Of a stretch of DNA of 64,000 nt, positions 18,080 to 26,916 are shown piece by piece. This stretch comes from Salinilacihabitans rarus (GTDB lineage Archaea; Halobacteriota; Halobacteria; Halobacteriales; Natrialbaceae). Position 1 is the first letter of the stretch; each line of letters begins with the position of its first letter. The notes beneath the pieces are model-generated. The model did no database searches and was not told where the DNA came from. It worked only from the letters and a program-made list of their open reading frames with translations. Both the position numbers and the translations under genes were made by a program. Where the stretch lies: NCBI RefSeq assembly GCF_024296665.1, contig NZ_CP100762.1, positions 372,001 to 436,000 of the forward strand. The letters run 5' to 3'.

Positions 18080-19411
18080 TCACCCGGACAGCGCCGATTC
18101 GAGTTCGCTCGTGTACGAACCCTGCGTCTGCTCGAACGAGACGGTGTTGAGCGCCTCGCCGCCCTGATCCTCCTCGAACGCCCGAACGAACTCGTCGGAG
18201 AGCTGCTGGCCGTAGTCGTTGTTGACGTACAGCGTCGCGGCGGTCTCGGCGCCGAGTTCCTCGGCGCAGACTTCCGCCATCACCTGTCCCTGGAGGATGT
18301 CGCTCGGGGCGGTACGGAAGAAGTAACCGTCGTCCTCGATGTTCGTGAGGCTGAGCGCCGTGCTCGCGGGCGAGCACTGGACGATGCCCGCGTCGCTTGT
18401 CACGCCGACGAGCGGCACCGAGTTACCCGAGGAGGCCGCGCCGACGATCGCCGGGTAGCCGGCGTCGATGAGCGCCTCGCCGTTGCTCAGCGCCGTCTGC
18501 TCGTCGGTGGCCGTGTCCTCGACCTGCAGGTCGATGCTGAAGGCGCCCTCGAACTGCGCGGCGGCGAGTTCGCCGGCGCGGATCATCAGCGACCCGAGTT
18601 CGCCGAGGTCGCCGGTCTCGGGCAGCAGGATGCCGACGCTGACCTGATCGCGGTCGGTGCCGCCCGGACTCTCGTCGGCCATCTCGCCGCCGGGGTCTTT
18701 GCCCTCGAACTCGATCATGTCGTAGGGCGTGACTGCGCCCTCGCTGAAGTCCCAGAGGTCGTACGCCGCGTCCGCGGGGTCGCCGTTCTCGTCGTAGTCG
18801 ACGCTGCTCGAAGCGCCCTGGTAGTTGATGTCCTCGCCGTCGGCGACCGCCTCGGCGGCCTCCTGTAACTCGCCGGGGCCGTACTCGTCGCCGTTCGGGT
18901 TGGCGATCCGGCGCATCTGGCCGCGGATCGCCTCGCCGTCGTTCTCGCCGGCGGCGACGTTCGCGAGCACGCACGTCGCGACGGCGTCGAACGTGTGCGA
19001 GTTGAACACGCCGGCGCTCTCGCCGTACTCGTCCTCGTAGAGTTCCTCGAAGGTGTCCTCGTTCGGACCCGCGGACGACGGGGCGGTACCGACGACGTTG
19101 TCCATCGGGTTGCCGACCTCGCTCGGGAGCGCGTCGTCGGCCAGTCCGTCCGGGACGATGATGTCGGTCCCGTTGTCGAACGTCGAGTAGAAGTCCCGGA
19201 AGATCTGGATGCCGCTCTCCGGGTACCCGATGATGTTCAGCACGTCCGGGCCGTCGAGCCCTTGGCTGGCCTCGGCGGCGGAGTCCTGATCGTCGCCGTC
19301 GCCGCCGTCGCCGTTCGAATCTCCGTCTCCGATGCAACCCGCGACGAGTGATCCGACGCCGATCGCACCCGCGCCCTTCACTACCGTTCGCCTGTCGCAG
19401 TGACGTGGCAT
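18080..19411 (-). CDS. livJ: Branched-chain amino-acid binding lipoprotein with swapped halves (LivJ-like, circularly permuted)
   Basis: 443 residues. The N-terminus is a Tat lipoprotein signal (CDRRTVVKGAGAIGVGS) with lipobox LVAGC (Cys26) and an acidic linker. What follows is unusual. Residues about 52-236 (PDVLNIIGYPESGIQIFRDF through DINYQGASSSVDYD) correspond to the C-terminal half of ordinary haloarchaeal LivJ. Residues about 257-443 (VSVGILLPETGDLGELG through SYTSELESALSG) correspond to the N-terminal half, which normally comes first. The linker near 237-256 joins old C- and N-termini. Both lobes look complete, so a functional type I periplasmic-binding fold is plausible. It would deliver amino acids to LivHMGF. 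Convergent with livF. Confidence 0.85.
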   Translation of the reverse strand: MPRHCDRRTVVKGAGAIGVGSLVAGCIGDGDSNGDGGDGDDQDSAAEASQGLDGPDVLNIIGYPESGIQIFRDFYSTFDNGTDIIVPDGLADDALPSEVGNPMDNVVGTAPSSAGPNEDTFEELYEDEYGESAGVFNSHTFDAVATCVLANVAAGENDGEAIRGQMRRIANPNGDEYGPGELQEAAEAVADGEDINYQGASSSVDYDENGDPADAAYDLWDFSEGAVTPYDMIEFEGKDPGGEMADESPGGTDRDQVSVGILLPETGDLGELGSLMIRAGELAAAQFEGAFSIDLQVEDTATDEQTALSNGEALIDAGYPAIVGAASSGNSVPLVGVTSDAGIVQCSPASTALSLTNIEDDGYFFRTAPSDILQGQVMAEVCAEELGAETAATLYVNNDYGQQLSDEFVRAFEEDQGGEALNTVSFEQTQGSYTSELESALSG

Positions 19412-19433
19412 AGTAGATAGAGATAGCTAATTC

Positions 19434-19441
19434 TATATAAA
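19434..19441 (-). promoter_or_regulatory. TATA box of livJ
   Basis: Read leftward, TTTATATA lies 23-30 bp before the livJ ATG (19411), so the message is probably leaderless. The surrounding 60 bp are strikingly AT-rich for this chromosome. Confidence 0.55.
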
Positions 19442-19612
19442 CTCCGGTAGTTATTGTCATGCAAGGTATGGGTTAACACGACATTTGACACCGCATTCCG
19501 GGCCGGTCCGGGGTGGGGAGCCGCCGGGACGATTCCTCCCCATCGTTGCAGAACGTTTTTTGTGTCCGTGCTCGTTGCCCCGCACGATGACTCGGCACGG
19601 GAGGGGCAACCG

Positions 19613-21163
19613 ATGACGATGGAAGACCGCATCGAGGAGCTGGAGGAACTGCGCGAGGAAGCGCTGCTCGGCGGCGGCGAAGCCCGCATCGAGCGCCAGC
19701 ACGAGAAGGGGAAGATGACCGCCCGCGAGCGGATCGACTACTTCCTCGACGACGGCACGTTCACCGAGTTCGATCAGCTCCGGACCCACCAGACGAGCCA
19801 GTTCGGGATGGAGGAAAAGCAGATTCCCGGCGACGGCGTCGTGACGGGCTACGGCGAGGTCGACGGCCGGACCGTCTTCGTCTTCGCCCACGACTTCACC
19901 GTCTTCGGCGGTTCGCTCGGCGAGGTCTTCGCCGAGAAGATCTGCAAGGTGATGGACATGGCGATGGAGGTCGGCGCGCCCATCGTCGGCCTCAACGACT
20001 CCGCGGGTGCCCGCATCCAGGAGGGCGTCAAGAGCCTCGCCGGCTTCACCGAAATCTTCCGGCGCAACCAGGAGGCAAGCGGCGTCGTCCCGCAGATCTC
20101 GGCGATCATGGGCCCGTGTGCCGGCGGCGCCGTCTACTCGCCGTCGATCACCGACTTCATCTTCATGGTGAAAGACACGAGCCACATGTACATCACCGGC
20201 CCCGGGGTGACGAAGACGGTCACCGGCGAGGAGGTCACCCACGAGGAACTCGGCGGGGCGATGACCCACGCCGACAAGACCGGGGTCGCCCAGTTCGCCT
20301 GCGACAGCGAGGAGCAGGCGCTCGACGACATCAAACGGCTGCTCTCCTATCTCCCCCAGAACAACGTCGAGGATCCCCCGCGGGTCGAACCGTGGGACGA
20401 CCCCGACCGCCGCGACGAGGCCCTGGAGTCGATCGTCCCCGACAGTCCGCAGAAACCGTACGACATGACGCGGGTCATCGAGTCGGTGACGGACGAGGGT
20501 TCGTTCTTCGAGGTCGCGGAGAACTACGCGCAGAACCTCGTCGTCGGCTTCGCGCGCCTCGACGGCCGCTCGGTCGGCATCGTCGCCAACCAGCCCCGGG
20601 TGAACGCCGGCACGCTCACCGTCGACGCTTCGATGAAGGGATCGCGGTTCGTCCGCTTCTGTGACTCCTTTAACATCCCTATCGTCACCTTCGTCGACGT
20701 CCCCGGCTACATGCCCGGCACCGACCAGGAACACCGCGGCATCATCCGCCACGGGGCGAAACTCCTCTACGCGTACGCGGAGGCGACCGTCCCGCTGCTG
20801 ACCGTCATCACGCGGAAAGCGTACGGCGGCGCCTACTGCGTCATGGCCTCGAAGAACCTCGGCGCGGACGTCAACTACGCGTGGCCGACCGCCGAAATCG
20901 CCGTCATGGGTCCGCAGGGCGCGGTCAACATCCTCTACCGCGACGAACTCCAGGAGGCCGAGGACCCCGACGCGCTGCGGGACGAACTCATCGAGGAGTA
21001 CCGCGAGGAGTTTGCCAACCCCTACACGGCGACGGACAAGGGCTTCCTCGACGACGTCATCCTCCCCACGGAAACCCGGCCGCGGCTGATCGACGATCTC
21101 GAGATGCTCGAGACGAAACGCGAGACGAACCCGGACAAGAAACACGGCAACATCCCGCTGTGA
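19613..21163 (+). CDS. pccB: Acyl-CoA (propionyl/acetyl-CoA) carboxylase carboxyltransferase subunit
   Basis: 516 residues, start ATG 19613 with a good Shine-Dalgarno GGGAGGGG 6 nt upstream. Transfers CO2 from carboxybiotin to propionyl- or acetyl-CoA. Carboxyltransferase features: [29 protein letters not shown] (acyl-CoA oxyanion site), [12 protein letters not shown], and in the second half [17 protein letters not shown] and [11 protein letters not shown]. It is followed by overlapping pccX and then pccA, the haloarchaeal PccBXA arrangement that makes (S)-methylmalonyl-CoA for propionate use and, in some species, PHBV precursors. Confidence 0.94.
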   Translation: MTMEDRIEELEELREEALLGGGEARIERQHEKGKMTARERIDYFLDDGTFTEFDQLRTHQTSQFGMEEKQIPGDGVVTGYGEVDGRTVFVFAHDFTVFGGSLGEVFAEKICKVMDMAMEVGAPIVGLNDSAGARIQEGVKSLAGFTEIFRRNQEASGVVPQISAIMGPCAGGAVYSPSITDFIFMVKDTSHMYITGPGVTKTVTGEEVTHEELGGAMTHADKTGVAQFACDSEEQALDDIKRLLSYLPQNNVEDPPRVEPWDDPDRRDEALESIVPDSPQKPYDMTRVIESVTDEGSFFEVAENYAQNLVVGFARLDGRSVGIVANQPRVNAGTLTVDASMKGSRFVRFCDSFNIPIVTFVDVPGYMPGTDQEHRGIIRHGAKLLYAYAEATVPLLTVITRKAYGGAYCVMASKNLGADVNYAWPTAEIAVMGPQGAVNILYRDELQEAEDPDALRDELIEEYREEFANPYTATDKGFLDDVILPTETRPRLIDDLEMLETKRETNPDKKHGNIPL

Positions 21164-21486
21164 TGTCGGGCGGAGGCGACACCCCCGAGATGGGCACGGT
21201 CGACGACCCCGAACCGCTGGGCGAGGTGCTCCCCGGCGGGATCGACCTCGACGTCCCCGCGGACGCGACCGACGAGGAGGCCGCCGCCATCGTCGCCGCC
21301 ATCGGGGCACACCTGCGCGACCGCGAGCGTGCGGCCGCCGCCGCGGCGGCCGAGGAGGAGACCTGGCAGGACGCTCGCTGGCGGTTCGCCGGCCGAATGC
21401 GCGCCCAGCAACACCGCGACGCCCGGGTGCCGACGACGGCGCCGACGGACCCGTGGACGGCGGCGGGGCGGACGGACAGGTTCTGA
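21163..21486 (+). CDS. pccX: Small auxiliary carboxylase subunit PccX (epsilon-like)
   Basis: 107 residues; its ATG overlaps the pccB stop (TGATG). It holds an acyl-CoA carboxylase epsilon-like core, [20 protein letters not shown] (about residues 36-55), then a Trp/Arg-rich stretch ([13 protein letters not shown]) and a disordered tail. In haloferaceans a similarly placed small protein, PccX, is required for propionyl-CoA carboxylase activity. Position, size and the [10 protein letters not shown] helix support the same assignment here. Confidence 0.82.
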   Translation: MSGGGDTPEMGTVDDPEPLGEVLPGGIDLDVPADATDEEAAAIVAAIGAHLRDRERAAAAAAAEEETWQDARWRFAGRMRAQQHRDARVPTTAPTDPWTAAGRTDRF

Positions 21487-21580
21487 GCCGCGTCGGCTCG
21501 TAAACCGGACTCTCGATCGAGCGTTGACGCTACTCGTTGCGAAAAAGTAAGGTAGTCGCCTTCCGACGAGACGAACAGGA

Positions 21581-23407
21581 ATGTTCCGGAAGGTTCTCGT
21601 GGCCAACCGCGGCGAGATCGCGGTCAGGGTGATGCGAGCGTGCGAGGAGTTGAACGTCGGCACCGTCGCCATCTACTCCGAGGCCGACAAGGACTCGGGC
21701 CACGTCCGGTACGCCGACGAAGCGTACAACGTCGGGCCGGCCAGGGCGGCCGACTCCTACCTCGACCACGAGGCGGTCATCGAGGCCGCCCGCAAGGCCG
21801 ACGCGGACGCGATCCACCCCGGCTACGGCTTCCTCGCGGAGAACGCCGAGTTCGCCCGCAAGGTCGAGGAGGCCGAGGGGATCACCTGGATCGGCCCGTC
21901 GAGCGACGCGATGGAGTCGCTGGGCGAGAAGACCAAAGCGCGGACGATCATGGACGAGGCCGACGTCCCCATCGTCCCCGGCACCACCGACCCCGTCACC
22001 GATCCCGACGTCGTCCGCGAGTTCGGCGAGGAGCACGGCTACCCGATCGCCATCAAAGCCGAGGGGGGCGGGGGCGGCCGCGGCATGAAGGTCGTCGAGG
22101 ACGAGAGCGAGGTCGAAGACCAGTTCGAGAGCGCCCAGCGCGAGGGCGAGGCCTACTTCGGCAACGACTCCGTCTACCTCGAACGCTACCTCGAACGGCC
22201 CCGCCACATCGAGGTACAGATCATCGCGGACGAACACGGCAACGTCCGCCACCTCGGCGAGCGCGACTGCTCGCTCCAGCGTCGCCACCAGAAGGTCATC
22301 GAGGAGGGTCCCTCGCCCGCGCTGTCGGACGAACTGCGCGAGCAGATCGGCGAGGCCGCCCGCCGGGGCGTCGCCGCCGCCGACTACGTCAACGCCGGCA
22401 CCGTCGAGTTCCTCGTCGAGGAGGAACCCGGCCGCGACGGCCCGCTGGGCCCGGACGCGAACTTCTACTTCCTCGAGGTCAACACCCGGATTCAGGTCGA
22501 ACACCCCGTCACCGAGGAGATCACGGGCGTCGACATCGTCAAGTGGCAGATCCGCGTCGCCGCGGGCGAGGAACTCGCGTTCGCCCAGGACGACGTCGAT
22601 TTCGACGGCCACGCGATGGAGTTCCGGATCAACGCCGAGAACGCGGCGAAGAACTTCCAGCCCGCCTCGGGCGGCAAACTCGCCACCTACGATCCGCCGG
22701 GCGGCGTCGGCGTCCGGGTCGACGACGCGCTCCGGCAGGGCGACGGGATCGTCACCGACTACGACTCGATGGTCGCGAAGCTGATCGTCCACGCCGAGGA
22801 CCGCGACGAGTGCATCGCGCGCTCGCTGCGCGCCCTCCGGGAGTACGAGATCGAGGGCGTGACGACGATCCTGCCGTTCCACCGGTTGATGCTCACCGAC
22901 GAGACGTTCGTCGACGGCAGGCACACCACGAAGTACCTCGACGAGGAGATCGACCGGAGCCGCATCGAGGACGCCCAGGCACAGTGGGGTCCCGAGGAGT
23001 CGACCGCCCCGGAGGACGAGGAGGTCGTCGAGCGCGAGTTCACCGTCGAGGTCAACGGCAAGCGCTTCGAGGTCAACCTCGAGGAGCGCGGCGCCGTCCC
23101 CCTCGCGACCGGCGACGGCGGCGCCGACGCGGGGGCGAGCCGGCCCGAACCGGCCGGCGGCAGTTCGGGCGGCGCGACGGCCGTCGAGGGCGACGGCGAG
23201 CGCGTCGACGCGGAGATGCAGGGGACGATCCTCTCGGTCGAAGTCGAGGAGGGCGACGAGGTGGCCCCCGGCGACGTGCTGGTCGTTCTCGAGGCGATGA
23301 AGATGGAAAACGACATCGTCGCCTCCCGCGGCGGCACCGTCTCGCAGGTCGCCGTCGGCGAGGGCGAGAGCGTCGACATGGGCGACACGTTAGTCGTCAT
23401 CGAGTGA
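21581..23407 (+). CDS. pccA: Acyl-CoA carboxylase biotin carboxylase/BCCP subunit
   Basis: 608 residues. Biotin carboxylase domain (1-450): [18 protein letters not shown], the glycine-rich ATP loop [11 protein letters not shown], and [15 protein letters not shown] biotinyl carrier domain at about 535-608 carries [10 protein letters not shown], with the lysine to be biotinylated. The bridge between them is Ala/Gly/Glu-rich. Together with PccB and PccX it forms the complete ATP-dependent carboxylase. A 94-bp gap separates it from pccX, so an internal promoter is possible. Confidence 0.95.
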   Translation: MFRKVLVANRGEIAVRVMRACEELNVGTVAIYSEADKDSGHVRYADEAYNVGPARAADSYLDHEAVIEAARKADADAIHPGYGFLAENAEFARKVEEAEGITWIGPSSDAMESLGEKTKARTIMDEADVPIVPGTTDPVTDPDVVREFGEEHGYPIAIKAEGGGGGRGMKVVEDESEVEDQFESAQREGEAYFGNDSVYLERYLERPRHIEVQIIADEHGNVRHLGERDCSLQRRHQKVIEEGPSPALSDELREQIGEAARRGVAAADYVNAGTVEFLVEEEPGRDGPLGPDANFYFLEVNTRIQVEHPVTEEITGVDIVKWQIRVAAGEELAFAQDDVDFDGHAMEFRINAENAAKNFQPASGGKLATYDPPGGVGVRVDDALRQGDGIVTDYDSMVAKLIVHAEDRDECIARSLRALREYEIEGVTTILPFHRLMLTDETFVDGRHTTKYLDEEIDRSRIEDAQAQWGPEESTAPEDEEVVEREFTVEVNGKRFEVNLEERGAVPLATGDGGADAGASRPEPAGGSSGGATAVEGDGERVDAEMQGTILSVEVEEGDEVAPGDVLVVLEAMKMENDIVASRGGTVSQVAVGEGESVDMGDTLVVIE

Positions 23408-23454
23408 CGGCCGGCCGCGAACGCTTTCGGCGGGATTCCGCTCGACGCGCGTAG

Positions 23455-23470
23455 CCCCGCGCACGCGGGG
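23455..23470. terminator. Perfect hairpin downstream of pccA
   Basis: CCCCGCGCACGCGGGG forms a 7-bp stem with a 2-nt loop between convergent pccA and the radical SAM gene. Same design as the hairpin at 18034. Possible terminator, not proven. Confidence 0.3.
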
Positions 23471-23565
23471 TCGGCTCCAGCGAACGTCCGTCGGCCCGTG
23501 GCCGCGGGACGGGGCCGTCGCGCGCGGCCGAACGCCTCGTCGCCGACCGCCGCCTGCGGGGTTGC

Positions 23566-24690
23566 TCAGTCGCCCGTCGCCGCGTCCGGGACCGAGTCGC
23601 CGTCGTCCCACGGCAGCGGGCCGTCGTACTCCTCGGGGACGAACGGACAGAGTGGGTCGCTCTCCAGCGGGTCGCCGGTGTGGGCGTACGCCCGCGAGCG
23701 ACTGCCGCCGCAGACGTGCCGGTAGGGACAGGCGCCGCACTTGCCTTTCAGCCGGTCGCGGTCACGGAGCGCGCGGAACAGCGGCGTCTCGCGGTAGAGT
23801 TCGTAGACGGGCCGGTCGCGGACGTTGCCGGCGGACTCGGGCAGGAAGCCGGAGGGGTACACCTCGCCGGTGTGGCTGACGAACGCGAAGCCGTCGCCGG
23901 CGACGATGCCGCTGCGACGGCGGACGCCCGAGTCGCGCTCCTCGGGGTCGAGGTCGCCGGACTCCACGCGGCGCTGGATCGACACGCGGCGGTAGTGTGG
24001 CGCCTCGGTCGTCTTCACGCCGAACGGCTCGGTCTCGCCTGCGTCGGCGAGCCAGGCCATCACGGCGTCGGCCTCCTCGGGGTCGATCGGGTCGAGGATG
24101 CGCCCCCGGCCGACGGGGACGAGAAAGAAGACGCTCCACATGACCGCGCCGACCTCCGCGAGGAGCGTCCGGATCTCCGGGAGTTCGCCGACGGTCTCCT
24201 GGCAGACGGTGGTGTTGACCTGTACCGGGATGCCCGCAGCCCTCGCGTCCTCGATCGCTCGCAGTGTCTCCTCGAAGCTGCCGTCCTCGCCGCGGAAGGC
24301 GTCGTGGGCCTCGGGCGAGGCGCCGTCGAGGCTGACGGCCATCCGCTTGAGACCGGCGTCGGCGAGCGCCTCGATCCGCTCGCGGGTGAGCGAGTGCGTC
24401 CCGCTCGGCGTGATCGTCATCCGCAGGCCGAGGTCGTCGCCGTAGGCGACCAGTTCCTCGACGTCGTCGCGGACGAGGGGGTCCCCGCCCGAGAGCACGA
24501 CGAGTTGGCCGTCGCCGAACTCGGCGGCGTCCGCCAGCAGGGCCTTCCCCTCCTCGGTCGAGAGCTCCCCGGGGTCGCGTTCGGGGTGGGCGTCGGCCCG
24601 GCAGTGGTCGCAGGCCAGCGCGCAGGCCTGCGTGAGCTCCCAGATGAGGACGAACGGACGATTCGACGTGTCGATCCGACCGGGGCGCAT
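23566..24690 (-). CDS. Radical SAM/SPASM protein (TIGR04053-like), candidate haem b synthase
   Basis: 374 residues from the ATG at 24690. Radical SAM motif CALACDHC (Cys23, 27, 30), substrate-domain signature VVLSGGDPLVRDDVEEL, and a SPASM cysteine set near the C-terminus (GKCGACPYRHVCGG...DPLCPF) for a second [4Fe-4S] cluster. FFLVPVGRGR resembles a motif in AhbD, the enzyme that oxidatively decarboxylates coprohaem to haem b. An AhbC homologue lies nearby on the other strand and the two share a divergent promoter, so a haem-synthesis role is likely. TIGR04053 members elsewhere are uncharacterised. An ATG at 24777 is rejected: the added residues run through the promoter palindrome. Confidence 0.8.
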   Translation of the reverse strand: MRPGRIDTSNRPFVLIWELTQACALACDHCRADAHPERDPGELSTEEGKALLADAAEFGDGQLVVLSGGDPLVRDDVEELVAYGDDLGLRMTITPSGTHSLTRERIEALADAGLKRMAVSLDGASPEAHDAFRGEDGSFEETLRAIEDARAAGIPVQVNTTVCQETVGELPEIRTLLAEVGAVMWSVFFLVPVGRGRILDPIDPEEADAVMAWLADAGETEPFGVKTTEAPHYRRVSIQRRVESGDLDPEERDSGVRRRSGIVAGDGFAFVSHTGEVYPSGFLPESAGNVRDRPVYELYRETPLFRALRDRDRLKGKCGACPYRHVCGGSRSRAYAHTGDPLESDPLCPFVPEEYDGPLPWDDGDSVPDAATGD

Positions 24691-24758
24691 GATAGGTGGC
24701 GCCTTGGGGCGCGACCGGGAAAGTCGTCCCCGACGTTCCCGCGACCCGGGAAGTTCTG

Positions 24759-24770
24759 CGAACATGTTCG
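24759..24770. promoter_or_regulatory. Palindrome CGAACATGTTCG in a divergent promoter
   Basis: A perfect 12-bp palindrome almost midway between the radical SAM start (24690) and the PaaB-like start (24844). The same 12 bases recur at 27356, with near-copies at 31437 and 31481. It resembles in design the CGAAC...GTTCG semi-palindrome reported for NarO-type regulators of denitrification genes in Haloferax, though as I recall that motif has a longer spacer. Confidence 0.6.
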
Positions 24771-24843
24771 GCACCATCCCCTCGGGTTCCCGGCGCGTGG
24801 GAGTTTACGTAACCGTCTTCGATCCGGTTTCGAAGGTATATCT

Positions 24844-25188
24844 ATGGTAGAGAAAGCACGCCGCTCGCGCGTCGAGGGGGACCGACGCGGGACGCCGGTC
24901 GGACAGTGGGAGGTGTTCGTCCGCGACGAGGAGGCCGACCCGCTCAGACACGTCGGGAGCGTCGCGGCCGAGAGCGCGACGGAGGCCCACGAGCACGCCT
25001 CGCGGCTGTTCGGCTGGTACGCCGTCGACCTCTGGGTCTGTCCGGCCGAGGAAGTCGCGCGGTTCTCGACGCGGGGACTCGGGACCGCAGGCGGCGAGGA
25101 CGAGAGCGAGGCCGAATCGGACGAGGCGAGCGCCGAACCCCGCGTCTACGAGGAGACCGAGGGGAGCCCGGAGGTGCGCGAGTCGTGA
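24844..25188 (+). CDS. PaaB-like small protein partnered with radical SAM (Htur_1727-type)
   Basis: 114 residues from the ATG at 24844. It matches the haloarchaeal family of radical-SAM-partnered proteins typified by Htur_1727, sometimes labelled a candidate RiPP precursor. However, the core GQWEVFVRDEEADPLRHVGS (about 19-38) followed by alternating Ala/Glu helix and LWVCPAEEVARF strongly resembles PaaB, the structural subunit of phenylacetyl-CoA epoxidase, so a folded scaffold rather than a peptide substrate seems more likely. The C-terminal 40 residues are acidic and probably disordered. Its stop overlaps the GTG start of ahbC (GTGA), so the two are translated together. A TATA-like TTTACGTAA is at about 24803. 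Confidence 0.75.
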   Translation: MVEKARRSRVEGDRRGTPVGQWEVFVRDEEADPLRHVGSVAAESATEAHEHASRLFGWYAVDLWVCPAEEVARFSTRGLGTAGGEDESEAESDEASAEPRVYEETEGSPEVRES

Positions 25189-26396
25189 TCTCGATCAGCA
25201 AACTCCTCTGTGACCTCGACGCGGAGGGCGACGGCCTGCGCTACGACGCGGCCGACGAGTCCGAGAAGCCCCAGATCACCGAGCGCAAGCAGCGCCGGCC
25301 CGTCGTCGTCTGGAACGTGACGCGGCGCTGTAACCTCTACTGTGCACACTGTTACGCGGCCGCCCAGACCGAACCCGCGCCGGGGGAGTTCTCCACCGCC
25401 GAGGCGAAGGCGTTTCTCGATCAACTGGTCGACTACGGCGCCCCCGTCGTGCTCTTCTCCGGGGGCGAACCGCTCGTCCGGAACGACCTGATCGAACTCG
25501 TCGACTACGCCGCCGACGCCGGCTTGCGGCCGGTGCTCTCGACGAACGGGACGCTGCTCACCCGCGAGAAGGCCGCCGCGCTCCGGGACGCCGGCCTGCA
25601 GTACGCCGGCATCTCCGTCGACGGCCTCCCCGAGCGCAACGACCGCTTCCGCGGGAAAGACGGCGCGTTCGAGGCCGCGGTGCGGGGCATCGAGGCCTGC
25701 CTCGACGTCGGGCTGAAGACCGGCCTCCGGTACACGATCACCGAGGCGAACGCCCCCGACCTCGAGGGGGTCGTCGACCTGCTCTCGGACGTCGGTCTCG
25801 ACCGCTTCTGTTTCTACCACCTCGACTACGGCGGCCGCGGCGCCGAAATCGCCGACATCGACCTCACGCCCCGGGAGAAACGCGAGGCCGTCCGTCGGCT
25901 CTGTGACCTCACCCTCGAGTACCACGACCGCGGGGAGGAGATCGAGACCCTGCTGGTCGGCAACTACGCCGACGCGGGTTTCCTCGTCGAGTACGCCCGC
26001 GAGCGCTTCGGGCCGGAGAAGGCCGCCGCCGTCTACGAGTACCTCGAACGGAACGGCGGCGACCCGACCGGCGAGCGGATCGCGGACGTCGACTACCAGG
26101 GCAACGTCCACCCGACACAGTTCTGGCAGGGCTACAGCCTCGGGAACGTCCGCGACCGCCCGTTCGGCGAGATCTGGGAGGACGAGTCGAACCCGCTGCT
26201 GTCGGCGCTGCGCGAACGCGAGAAGCACCTCACCGGGAAATGTTCGTCCTGCCGGTACGCGTCGATCTGTCGGGGTGCCTCGCGACTGCGCGCGCTCTCG
26301 ACGACCGGTGACCTGTTCGCGCCCGACCCGCAGTGTTACCTGCGCGACGATGAGATCCAGTACGACGGGCCGATCGCGGGCGGCCTCGCGGACTGA
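25185..26396 (+). CDS. ahbC: 12,18-didecarboxysiroheme deacetylase AhbC
   Basis: 403 residues. The GTG at 25185 is taken as start: GGAGGTG lies about 8 nt before it and the protein then begins VISISKLLCD, matching AhbC N-termini. Radical SAM cysteines CNLYCAHC (49, 53, 56), then FSGGEPLVRNDLIELVDYA, ISVDGLPERNDRFRG, and the AhbC-like HLDYGGRGAEIADIDLT and HPTQFWQGYSLGNV. C-terminal cluster cysteines GKCSSCRYASICRG and a final DPQCYL. AhbC removes two acetate side chains from didecarboxysirohaem to give Fe-coproporphyrin III in the archaeal sirohaem-dependent haem pathway. Translationally coupled to the PaaB-like gene. Confidence 0.88.
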   Translation: MISISKLLCDLDAEGDGLRYDAADESEKPQITERKQRRPVVVWNVTRRCNLYCAHCYAAAQTEPAPGEFSTAEAKAFLDQLVDYGAPVVLFSGGEPLVRNDLIELVDYAADAGLRPVLSTNGTLLTREKAAALRDAGLQYAGISVDGLPERNDRFRGKDGAFEAAVRGIEACLDVGLKTGLRYTITEANAPDLEGVVDLLSDVGLDRFCFYHLDYGGRGAEIADIDLTPREKREAVRRLCDLTLEYHDRGEEIETLLVGNYADAGFLVEYARERFGPEKAAAVYEYLERNGGDPTGERIADVDYQGNVHPTQFWQGYSLGNVRDRPFGEIWEDESNPLLSALREREKHLTGKCSSCRYASICRGASRLRALSTTGDLFAPDPQCYLRDDEIQYDGPIAGGLAD

Positions 26397-26510
26397 GCGC
26401 CGCGGGGTTTCCGTCGCGGGCGACCGGTACGCGTCGAAGACGGTCGGCCGGCGGTCGCCCAAACTCTCTGGAGGCGTGCTTTTTCCCACTCCCCATCAAC
26501 GAGCGGTTAG

Positions 26511-26894
26511 CACGAGCCAGACACGAACGCGACGCCACGCGACCTCGTCAACGCGACCTTTGAGGGCGTCTCCGGCGGGCGTCGTCGACGCCTCCTCGCG
26601 GTCGTCGCGGATCGCAACTCCCCCGTCGACACGCGCGACCTCGCGACCCACCTCGCCGCGCGGGAACGCGGGAAAGCCCTGATTGACGTGAGCCGCGAGG
26701 AGTTCCGCCGCGTCTTCGTCGCCCTCGTCCACGAGGCGTTACCGCCGCTGGACGACGTCGCCCTCGTCGCGTGGGACCGCGAGGCGGGCACCGTCGCGCT
26801 CGGCGACCGCTACTCGCCCGCCACGCCGGCGCTGCAGTCGGTCCTCGACGCCGACGGGACGCCGTGCGCCCTGCTCGCGGCCGTCCACGAGTAG
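26511..26894 (+). CDS. DUF7344-like winged-helix protein with no visible start codon
   Basis: Downstream of a TAG at 26508 the frame reads as a haloarchaeal wHTH protein: [20 protein letters not shown], then RDLATHLAARERG, and VALVHEALPPLDDVALVAWD, ending at 26894. This is the DUF7344 layout (often a regulator domain). However, the 59 codons between the TAG and the first GTG (26688) contain no ATG, GTG or TTG. The only conventional start (26688) would remove the recognition helix. Either a non-standard start, a mutation in the start codon or a sequence error must be involved. The coordinates give the open frame, not a proven start. Confidence 0.5.
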   Translation, partial: HEPDTNATPRDLVNATFEGVSGGRRRRLLAVVADRNSPVDTRDLATHLAARERGKALIDVSREEFRRVFVALVHEALPPLDDVALVAWDREAGTVALGDRYSPATPALQSVLDADGTPCALLAAVHE

Positions 26895-26916
26895 GTCGCC
26901 CGCGGCCGCGACGGCC

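Noticed and set aside
24691..24777. Upstream ATG for the radical SAM protein at 23566
   Set aside because: The extra residues run through the CGAACATGTTCG palindrome and a GC-rich promoter; the family begins close to the residue after ATG 24690.
23566..26396. RiPP (peptide natural product) cluster reading of the radical SAM locus
   Set aside because: Considered because of the Htur_1727 label, but AhbC-type motifs and the PaaB-like core favour haem synthesis; no precursor-like leader/core peptide or export gene is present.
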